Shown here: piece after piece, positions 56,501 through 64,000 of the stretch | How positions within the stretch are numbered: the first letter of the stretch is position 1 | Layout: the number at the start of each line of letters is the position of its first letter | From: Nymphaea colorata | Taxonomy: Eukaryota; Streptophyta; Magnoliopsida; Nymphaeales; Nymphaeaceae | Direction: 5' to 3' | Assembly: GCF_008831285.2 (NCBI RefSeq) | Contig: NC_045150.1 | Location: 1,560,001-1,624,000, forward strand | Length of the DNA: 64,000 bases | The notes under the pieces: model-generated | What the model was told of the DNA's origin: nothing | Seen by the model: the letters and a program-made list of their open reading frames with translations, nothing else | The model's database searches: none | Made by a program: the position numbers and the translations under genes

Positions 56501-56770
56501 CCTTTCTTCATGGGAGTTGTTACTGGTATGCAGGAAACAGACACCAATCCATCAAGACCAAGCCTTGACCTGAACGCTACAGGATCAACATCATTGGATG
56601 CAGATTCCAGGGAAGGGGGAGGTGTCAGAAACCGGTTCTTTCCTGGGGATGGCCCAGTAGTGGAAGATCACCCCAGGCCCTTTCAAGTTTCTGTGGCCGG
56701 TACTTCTGTGAAGCACAAAGAGTCAGATTGTGGTTGGGAGCCATATCAAGTTGGTTACAAAAGAACTTGA
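53555..56770 (+). CDS. TFIIS N-terminal domain protein with five DLN motifs (1071 aa), plant-specific large form
   Basis: Uninterrupted 1071-codon frame, the only intact gene in the window. Residues about 20-145 form a TFIIS N-terminal (LW/IWS1-like) helical bundle: RLISLIQHDK, DCVKLFIQLGGPKSLDRWLQ, ELIIAVLDALRELSLEEEEL, CGIKKTIVCFLAH and DRAKNLSAGW, the last corresponding to the 'RA..L...W' end of the fold. The rest is acidic, Ser-rich and probably disordered, with a conserved-looking VVDALEVARQVAKEVEEEVG block (about 493-512). DLN motifs lie at residues 631 (FDLN), 732 (IDLN), 784 (LDLN), 831 (FDLN) and 1004 (LDLN), and the C-terminus is GWEPYQVGYKRT. I recall Arabidopsis TFIIS-family proteins of similar plan. 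TFIIS-N domains dock elongation factors; DLN motifs resemble EAR repressor motifs, so a chromatin or elongation role in the nucleus is inferred. The start has a good context (A at -3, G at +4). There is no zinc ribbon, so it is not TFIIS itself. Confidence 0.93.
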   Translation: MALESFFTSIELESGLVSTSKVERLISLIQHDKPSSCDDDLCRNWITIAKTLAITKSIDCVKLFIQLGGPKSLDRWLQEAQKGAISCSEKLVEELIIAVLDALRELSLEEEELKACGIKKTIVCFLAHENFEIQDRAKNLSAGWGNITNMDADQQEENKGVVPLGCEYKFVNSLGENAERLDCIKTTNSLTKEGATAEESRNSLTVQDAATNAVPHNERRCGTDGLKTESSVCATDCLTSITVDAQRAGPSDIPLVESSVSSNMPQKISVEEVISNIGSSGNITGLGHDKISESEGNKLIDENCSESEKSHFENDPLNLPLETSKKEQGGSSLPMSKTVISSSCPKDTIYSSHSAEKCDTNAEGKERISTLSMDYSDIEQKHNESQSAKLTEDSPDYWKRIMQQKPEKQNKVFLSSTTVMQNVDICHGKDGLRVLTEEVFPFREDVRKDSVVKSDINIKAVERVSAVEEKTSSILTLERENMDERDGKTLEMDLAYGVVDALEVARQVAKEVEEEVGIYREASCSSSSKMDMHGETIHPSTADSADIKRRSEVEREESCNECASLKSSHSSREVDLEMASENEQSCSEGEEAPQEVSGTMPEGEDQIHDQESSQLTTVPQESIHEKIHLGFDLNEDVQMEEGNCPEQSPGATACSFHVSTLSTPIAVVAASKGPVTGSASRLHFEGELGWRGTAATSAFRPAPSRRTPDNGNTCSIEENNYILKQSDLCSGIDLNVADGGDSVPMNFFADRNGRLDKHGQISLSLPSDDSSMEVSSKRAERLNLDLNHSGEIDESCQDLLSDRQSGYKMEHQQNESLITSAAPFRVPARNFDLNDPSFSDASHEPDFRKPSKVAKLDDSVVSIMGSRIRPGTNHLQAPNHFASGSQRHEYAVEHKQLLNEMQPYLVGAVPYISQIGKVVPVQPPLAFATQPAFPYSGVGLSLAMPPSSTSHSIGAIPCMLDARGTTNMPQMLGPGTFAAFPRPFFMGVVTGMQETDTNPSRPSLDLNATGSTSLDADSREGGGVRNRFFPGDGPVVEDHPRPFQVSVAGTSVKHKESDCGWEPYQVGYKRT

Positions 56771-57450
56771 TGGCGCAAAGTTTATGCTGGAGTTTTCCTC
56801 CTTTTCTACATTTTTTAACCTTATGAAGTATCAGAGGAATGGGATGATGGTGTCTCAAGGAGCATCCAACTGTGCTTCTCAATTATTAGGCGTGACCTTT
56901 GTTGATGTTCTCTGCTTATTCTGGGCCTCTTGACTGCATCCTTAGCACAGGGGTTATGGTATCATGCTGTTGAAGCCGTGGACTGGAAATCTTGTGTGAG
57001 ATTTTGGACATGCTGAGGCTATTTTCTGTTTCTACCCAATAACTTGCCCTGCCGCAGCTCGCTCCTGTCGTTAACAGCGGCTCTAAATTCCTTGGGCGTC
57101 GGCACACTGGCTGTCAAGCGTTCCTGTATATTTCATTCACTTAACACTTAACAGTTTCTTTGTCAACAAGCAATCCCCATCATCTTGTCATCGAGCAATC
57201 AGGCTCTTAATTTTTCACCGTTTCTCTAGGTCTCTGGGTCTCCTTCCGTTCACATCAGTTTGAGGCAGAGCGCTGAGAAGTCCCTTTTCTGAATGTTCAG
57301 CAGGACTCTTGAATTTTGATTCAGGATCGAGTGTCTCAGGGGAGTTGCCTGTAGATTAGTTGGCCCTTCTATGTGATTCATGGAAATTGATTACAGGAAA
57401 TCTGTACGTTATCTATAGAAAAAAATGTAATAGATAATACATTGATTGGT
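56771..57450 (+). other. Probable 3' UTR of the TFIIS-type gene
   Basis: T-rich sequence directly after the stop at 56768-56770. Poly(A)-signal-like AATACA/ATGTAATAG motifs lie at about 57425-57440. No other gene is seen on to 58000. Confidence 0.45.
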
Positions 57451-58012
57451 TCCTAAAATAGTTTCTCTTTCTGAATTGCCTTGGGAATTTTCGATCTTGC
57501 CATTGGAGAAATCCAGTTTCTATGCGGTAGTTTGCATCATTTCTCTATGCCTGATTGACCAATTGTTGCCTCTGGTCCTTTCTTAAATATTGCTTTACGG
57601 CAAAGGGCCTTGTCCTTTCACGGAATTTGGTTCAGGATTCCCCACATAGGTGGTTCTGGGGTTTCTGTGAATCTAAGAAATCTACAGAACCCAGATACCT
57701 TCGTTAATTTTAGGAACGACCGTAAAATCTTGAAATTTACGCCGTCCGAGTTCTGATCCGGCTTCACAAATGAGGTCGCCCAGGGTAATCCTTCGGCCAA
57801 TCATTAGGATTTTCTCTACCCAGCTCTCCGGCAGTTGACAAGAGGCAAAAAATTGGGATTTTTTTATCACATTTTTTTTGTAACCTTCATCTTTGCCAGG
57901 ATTACCACATGGTGATTGAAAGCTTGCTTAGGAGGATCTTAGATTCATGGATGTAGGGTCGAACCTCTTTCCCATTCGACTGTAAATTCATGGTTTTTAA
58001 TATATAGTGTGG

Positions 58013-58216
58013 GAGCATTTTATAAAACACCTTTTTATGCCACTTCCAATCTAAGAGCCAACGTTGTCAAATACAACCTTTGCTTTTTCAATTTGCTTGC
58101 TTCATTTATGCTACTGAGATCCTCTGTTTTTGTTTAAACTGAGCATTTTATAAAACACTTTTTTATGCAGCCTCGAACCAACACAACCTTTGCTTTTCCA
58201 ATTTGCTTGGCTTCAT
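58013..58216. repeat. Partial 128-bp-period direct duplication
   Basis: GAGCATTTTATAAAACAC recurs at 58013 and 58141, and ACAACCTTTGCTTTTYCAAT recurs at 58074 and 58182. The middle parts differ. Confidence 0.7.
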
Positions 58217-59558
58217 TTTTGGCCTCTTGGAATGAAGCTTGACGCACTTTCCTTCCTGGAGGCTGAAGCGTACAACCTACTGTGCTTTATTTTACAGCTA
58301 AACATGGTTGGGATTGTTTATTGTGCTATGATATCAAACGACATCCTGATCTGTCTCAGTTTCTGGATGAGTGGGTGGTCTTCGCGCATCCAGTATACTG
58401 TTTCATATCTAGACGTTTACTTGTAAGCTGTTATTGCTATTTCACCGTAGTAAGAGTAAGGGTGTGAGAATTGAACCATTTTTATGGAATTTTTAGCGTC
58501 CACATGATGCATGAAGACAGTGCAACAAACATATACAACACTAGTTAAAGTAGGGGAAGCTAATTGAAGACAGATCATAGATTTCAACTATAAATTATTT
58601 AACTATATCTCGATAAGCCTGTGTTTGGTTACTTTAATTGCCATCTTAGGGTGAACTTTATCTGGCAGTTCTATGTCTGGAACAGCCAACAATTGCACAT
58701 TTCGTAGTCTAATCCACAAACCTTAGCATTTCATTTTCCAAGTTTAATTTGTCTGTGCGTCCATCCAATAGAATAGTGGTGTTATTGTGACATTTCGAAA
58801 CATCATTTTATTCTAAAAAATGAGTTTGGTAAATATGCAGCAAGTTAACTTTTCAATACCATACCTCGAGTTCATTATTTAACTCATATTTTTTAGTGAC
58901 TTTTACTTTTTTGATTTTTTCATTTCATACAAGTGAACATTTAAGATTAGTAAAGATTTTCATGAATTTTTACTTTAAATTTCAATGTCACAAAATTTTC
59001 CGCTTTCTTCTGAAAATTTTTATATATTTGAATTTGTGTCTTGTCAACAATCATGGGTCTTGGTCTACACTCACAATTAAGAAGTTACTAAATTTTCACT
59101 GTTAGTCGTCTGTGCATTTCATGTTCTGTCGTCTTCCTCGCTTAAACGGATAAACAAATTAGAAAGTCCTTCCATTTTTGGTATATTGGGGGTCTTCCAG
59201 TTGTGATGTGTCTTACCACTTGAGTTAACCCATCGAGCCGATAAAAACCTTTGTTTTGTTAAAAATGGTGTCTCACATGTATGACATGTTCTAGGAATCC
59301 AAGTCAATCCGTGCTCCTTTTTGGTCTTCTTCTGAACTTTTTATAAATTGCTTTTTCCATGGTAGACTGGTTGGATTGCACATGTTAAAAGGATGAGAGA
59401 AGGACTGGCCGTTAAACGTGAACACTATTAGATTTGTCGAAATATACTTCGATATTACTGGTAGGCATACTCTTGGTGACATTCAGGAAGTGGACATGGG
59501 AATTGATGGATCGTAGAATATTTTGGAAAGCATCTTCAGCATGCAATGGAAACTGTTA

Positions 59559-59560
<2 letters not shown>
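58217..59560. other. Intergenic, no feature recognised
   Basis: AT-rich sequence, short frames only. A 78-codon frame at 58190-58426 has no known motif. Confidence 0.4.
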
Positions 59561-59608
<48 letters not shown>

Positions 59609-59622
59609 GTGTGTGTGTGTGT
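59561..59622. repeat. (TA)n(TG)n microsatellite
   Basis: About 22 TA units then about 8 TG units, visible in the sequence. It lies about 105 bases from the plastid-derived fragment. Confidence 0.95.
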
Positions 59623-59727
59623 GCAGAAACTGAACCATGTCTCTGTTAAATATTTGTCAAATTGACAGCTCACCTGATCCGTTCGATAAAAAATGGAACC
59701 GTCCTGAAGGTTCTGATACGTTAGTGA

Positions 59728-59940
59728 GTTTTGCTTTAACCAACGATCCAATCAGAGGAAAAATTGGGACTATTGTATCATATCTTTTAATAGCAGTATT
59801 AATGATAAATGAATTCTCTAGTATTTGACTCCGTATCACCCAAGGCATTAGTCATAGACCTCAAAGATAGACGAAAAATATAAGGAATGATTGGATAATT
59901 CATTTATATGGATCTTACTTGGTTGAAACCATAAGTACGC
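59728..59940 (-). pseudogene. matK: Nuclear plastid DNA (NUPT): matK fragment
   Basis: The minus strand from 59848 reads [20 protein letters not shown], then [17 protein letters not shown] and TNVS, which is the maturase K sequence around SQMLENSF and PLIGSLAKAKFCNVS. Nucleotides continue to match matK upstream (AATTATCCAATCATTCC at about 59885-59901, and TTTCAACCAAGTAAGATCC beyond). Homology ends near 59728, shortly after the codons for NVS. matK encodes the plastid group II intron maturase and sits inside trnK in the chloroplast; here it is a fragment of about 210 bp with stops in nuclear, transposon-rich sequence. The substitutions relative to what I remember of matK suggest an old transfer. 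Confidence 0.88.
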
Positions 59941-59949
59941 CCAGCCTTT

Positions 59950-62900
59950 GGGCCAAAGACAAATGAGTTCTCATCCTTTCAACAACAACAAATGAGCCTT
60001 AACTTTTCTACCAAACTCTCAAATGGACCCCACTATTAAAAAATTATTTAGGGGTGTTTGATGAGGCTAGAATTGTGGAATTCTAGAATTAAAATTCTTT
60101 TTTGGGGTGAAATGAGAATCGTGCTAAAGAGATCCAAACCCAATTAAAGGTCTGTTTGATTTAAAATCCTAACTTTTTGATCCATACTTGTAACAGGGAT
60201 TTTGGGCTCAACAAGGTTTTAGATTGGATTTATGCTACAGACTTGTAATGTGATGTATAAGATTCAAAATTCATGATATAAGATCCAAAGTTGAGAGATA
60301 TGATCCAAATGATTCAAATCGAGACCCAAATATTGAACTCGAGATCTAATGCTTGTGATTTATGATCCATATTCAATTTCAATATTGTTATGAAATCTGA
60401 ACATAAATCTGAGTCTGATACCATCTTATTCAGATCCTAGTTCCGATTGACCATAAAATCCAAAACTTAAGATCCAATAATGTTGGGTTGAGATTCAATT
60501 GATTTGGATTTATGTTTAACTAGGCTTGATGTAATTGAGGCTTCATAGTAGGGGTCGACTTGATTAAGGGTTTTGGGTTGAATTAGAGTTCAGCCAACCT
60601 AGCTAGGGCTTGATCAAATCATGGTTCCGTGTTGTGAACTCAATACTAGGCTTTAATTCAACATTGAGAGACTTTATAAGGATTGGCCAAGCTGGCAAGG
60701 AGAGCTAGATTTAGGGTTTATGACTTACTTGTGGTGGGTTCTAGGGCTGGTCTACGTTAAACCCTAAAATACTTGGGCATGGGTTAACTGTAGGTTTAGA
60801 CCTTGACTATGAATGAACCTAGGGTTTTTAGAAAACGTAGTTTTTAAAAGATGTTTGGTTTTGAAAACATGCATTTGAAAATCTATGTTTTTGAAAGTGA
60901 GTTGATGTAGAAATTAGATTGAGCTGGATGTTCTCATGCTAGGACTACTGCCACATGACATGGTACTAGCTAGTTAGACTTAGTTTCTACAAGAATCCTA
61001 TATCTATGTGCAAATTTAAAAATTTAATCTAGATGCATGAACCTAGATATGCTATCATTATGTAAAAGAGGAGCTATACGTCTGAACATGCATTAAAGCA
61101 ATAATATAAACCAAAATTTAAATTTTGAAATAAAAGAGGGAGAGAGAAAGGAGGGGCATGCCTGACCCCATACCCCATAGATTGAAAAATTAAGATTGTA
61201 ATTCTAAGAAGGCTGGAATTCTAAAACTTAAGTATGCTTAAAGGAAACTGAACGAAGTACTAAAGTATAAATAAATTAAACTAGGCATGCTAAATTAGAA
61301 AAGTAAGACGTGCTATTAAAAGGAAACTAGAAAACAGAAGAACAAATCTGAAAATAAAGAAAAGAAGGTGAAGGGAAAAGAGATTACCTCAACCATTGAA
61401 GGCCTGGACCAAGCCTACTCCCATGACCTCTCCTTGAGTCTAATTCAATCTTTGAATGCAGCTTGAATCCAAGAATCTACTAAGACTCTTGAAGCTTTCC
61501 ACATTTTGAGTACTCATTTGGGTTTTATCCAAATTTGGTCTACTCAACAAGAGAGAACAAGGTGTGTATAAAGAAGGGGTGGGGGATGGGAATGTCGCCT
61601 TTTTATAGCATGAGAAGAAAGAATAATTCTCTAAAACTTTCAATACAGGCATAAACTTTTGGCATTCAAATTCGTGCTCTCCTCATGTGTCATAAAAAAT
61701 ATGTTAAAACTTATATTTTTGCCATATTTTACTCATTCCGAAGCCAAATCTTCATGAAAGTCGATTATCTCTGAAACGAGCTAATGTTTGCAAAGTTCTC
61801 AACGATTCATGAGTAATTCCTGACATGTTGCATAGAGTGAGGTTTTGATGCAAATATAATAAAGAGAAAACACACATCAAACTATATATTATATTAGATA
61901 TCCAACAAACAAAAAAATATTGTGGAGTCATACAAGTACCAAATTTTATCTTGTTTGAAAAGAGTGGTTAGCTTAAAGTTCTGCACGAACCATGAGCAAC
62001 TGTTTGGATTGACATATATACTATACGAAATTGAATATGACATTGATGACAAACATGCACATTTTATGCATTTGGACTTGGATTGGAATATACCTCTAAG
62101 AATTAGATCATGATCCAAATCTAGAAAAAAAATATAAAAAAATGAATCCTAGATATGGTTTTGAGATCCATATTAAGGTCTGAATCCAGAGAAAATTCTA
62201 GAAAATCGATGTTGCATGTGATAAGAAATTTAGATTAGAATTCTAAATAAGTGATCTAGATGGCAATAGTTTATGGATCAAAATTGTTTGTGAATTGATG
62301 CTCTAAATATCATAAACTTTGGTATATATAACATATAGCCTAAGTTTGGGATGTCGTTATTGAAGATGAAAATTGCTGTTTGCCCTTGGGCATAGGTAAG
62401 ATACTAAAATATAAATGACTATTTTGCCCTTGGTTGTAGATTTGAATAAATTGTTATGCGTTTGAAATGAAAAGGCATTTCATACTGAAGCTTTGAAGAT
62501 CGAAAATGATAAGCTTAATGAACTTAAGTATATATGGCATATAATTTAGGTTCAAATAAAAAATATGGAATAGAAGAAAATGGCTGTTTTTCCCTAGGTG
62601 TGATCTTGTATTCAAACTCAAATCATGGATTTGACTTGGGCTAAAGCTCTAGAAATGAAAGATGGCTATAAACTAAGGAACATGTAGCATATTTACTATG
62701 TTGATGCAGAAGAATATGACTCAAAAAGAAATAACTATTTCACCCTTGTGTATAATTCTAAAGCTTTGAGTGAGTTTGGTCGATCTAACTACACCATCAT
62801 GTGGGCCTTTTTTAGATCGGCTTTGGTTATAATTTTACTGAAATATTAATCACAGATTGTTTTAAAAATCTCTTTTTTTTTTAATTTATAAGCTAAAATG

Positions 62901-63973
62901 TCAATTTAATAAAGAAAAGCTAGGGAGGGTTTGAAAAGTTAGGTTACCATTAGAATTTTCACTATTGGATATGTTGAAAGTGGTAAATTTTGATTAGATT
63001 TAACTGAACTGAGCTCTATAGTTGTTTGCAGAGTATAGCAGGTACCATGAATGAGTTCCGAAACCTTGGAAACTAAATTGAGCTCAAAATCAGCTCAGAC
63101 CCTTGGAAAATAGGAGGCAGAGTAAGCTCTGGAACTTTCAAAACTGAGTTGAACTCAAATAGGATAAATGAACTCAAAATGAACCCAGGACAGACAAATC
63201 TATACATGATAAATATGATCTTACCTTGGTTTCAGCTCACTCCATCAGGTTGAGCTTAGCTCAAACATCTAAAAACAAGAGAGATGGTGAGCTCTAGAAC
63301 CTTCGAACTGAATTGAACTCAAACCAAGATGAATAAACTCAAACCAAACTGAAGAAAAATAAATTTATACCTAATAAACATGATCTTAGCTCGGTTCGAG
63401 TTAACTCAACCAAGCTTGACTCAAATTTAGCTTGAACCTTGCTAGATGGGCGAGACAGTGACCTAGTGGAAATGTGCAAGTGACTTCAGAATTGAAATTT
63501 GGGCTTGACAACTCAAAGTGAAGTAATACTTTCTTCCACCAAAATAAACCTATCTTAAACTTGGTTGGGCTTAAGGATATACGGTCGAGCTACATAAATG
63601 TACTTTTAAGTTTTGGTGACCTGACTTGAGCTAGGGTGAGTTGACTTGAGCCGGTAAAAAGAAATGGTGAGCTGATTTTAACTATCATCAGAGACTTGTA
63701 GAACTAACATTACCGTATTTAAGTTTGTTTTAAATCACTACAAGGGTTTTTCAGATTTGTTGACATTCATAGGTAAAATATCATTTGACATAATGACAAC
63801 AACCCAAATGATCCTAGTCTGGTATCAGGTGTCCAAATAAGGTAGAGTTGAGCCTAGCTTTTTTATAGCTAGCTCCTATATTTAAATCACTTTTGAAAGC
63901 TTAGTTCAAAAATTTTCTTATAAATGGGTAAAATGGTCATTTGGTCATGGCAAAAAAATTAGGCTGTTTATAA
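59950..63973 (-). repeat. Probable long LTR/leader of a Tat-like element, minus orientation
   Basis: It has no coding domain but shares the organisation of the 5' LTR at 10240-14426: a minus-strand TATA box (61597-61609), a leader exon-like stretch, a splice-donor-like TTGAG/GTAATCTC near 61388/61387, and long AT-rich intron-like sequence on its downstream side. Repeated ATATGGCATATAATTTAGG-type motifs occur in the 62300-62700 part. No LTR termini or primer site could be fixed; TCTGATACCA at 60415-60424 is a possible iMet-type site. Tentative. Confidence 0.35.
61597..61609 (-). promoter_or_regulatory. TATA box with downstream splice-donor-like site (61388/61387)
   Basis: The minus strand reads GCTATAAAAAGGC, followed about 30 bases later by a C-rich stretch suited to a transcription start and a leader of about 200 bases ending TTGAG/GTAATC. 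Motif-based only. Confidence 0.5.
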
Positions 63974-64000
63974 TAACCCTGGGCATCGGGTCGGGCCAGG
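63974..64000 (+). mobile_element. Left end of a GGGCC-rich hAT MITE, cut by the window edge
   Basis: TAACCCTGGGCATCGGGTCG followed by GGCC matches the terminus at 21463 (TAAGGGTGGGCATCGGGCC). The presumed 8-bp target copy is GTTTATAA (63966-63973). Confidence 0.7.

Noticed and set aside
55465-56882. Several minus-strand frames of 63-90 codons
   Set aside because: Shadows of the TFIIS-type coding sequence and its 3' UTR.
60413-60424. TCTGATACCA as a minus-strand tRNA-Met primer site
   Set aside because: Not followed by a TG...CA LTR edge that I could confirm; kept only as a possibility in the LTR-like region entry.
63737-63760. CACTACAAGGGTTTTTCAG, which resembles a CACTA terminus
   Set aside because: No subterminal repeats, no partner end and no coding part nearby; probably chance.

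Overview
The window is nuclear DNA of a flowering plant. It is AT-rich and packed with plant-type transposons: Tat/Ogre-lineage and chromovirus Ty3/gypsy elements, Ty1/copia, CACTA, hAT and Harbinger-like elements. It also carries a plastid matK fragment and one intact plant gene with a TFIIS N-terminal domain. Nothing seen fixes the species. There are no bacterial genes, rRNA, recognisable tRNA or CRISPR arrays.

Layout. 1-14426 is a decayed minus-strand Ty3/gypsy element of the Tat/Ogre lineage: 3' LTR (cut by the window edge), polypurine tract, integrase, archaeal-type RNase H, RT, protease, gag, an extra plant-mobile-domain ORF upstream of gag, primer binding site, and a 4.2-kb 5' LTR. 14458-14780 is a GGGCC-rich hAT MITE. 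14789-18282 looks like the U5/leader of a related LTR in the opposite orientation, abutted by a small TIR element (18283-18691). 20545-22151 is a hAT element with a second hAT MITE (21463-21919) nested in it; both have 8-bp target duplications. 22767-25818 is a CACTA remnant with TNP2/DUF4218 pieces. 27115-39903 is a copia element with a partial repeat of its own RT, split by a 10.4-kb chromovirus (28291-38695) with 3.2-kb LTRs and matching 5-bp target duplications. 40027-40318 is a tandemly duplicated CACTA-like end.

40974-42330 is a Harbinger-like 'Pack' element holding fragments of three unrelated host genes (a GT34 glycosyltransferase, a Rieske oxygenase and a PPR protein) and a perfect 37-bp-arm hairpin. 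42569-44209 is another hAT element with an 8-bp target duplication. From about 46.4 to 57.5 kb lies the only evidently functional gene: a GC/CT-rich promoter, a probable non-coding first exon, several kb of intron-like sequence, and a 1071-codon uninterrupted ORF (53555-56770). It encodes a TFIIS-N-domain nuclear protein with five DLN motifs. 59728-59940 is a plastid matK fragment. The right end (59950-63973) resembles the long LTR/leader of a Tat-like element, and the last 27 bases start another GGGCC-rich hAT MITE.

The transposon genes are broken and do not act together as a system. I see no coherent multi-gene novel system. The best candidates for something undescribed are the triple-capture Pack element, the extra ORF1 of the Tat/Ogre element, and the family of LTR-like modules that pair a TATA box with a splice donor.
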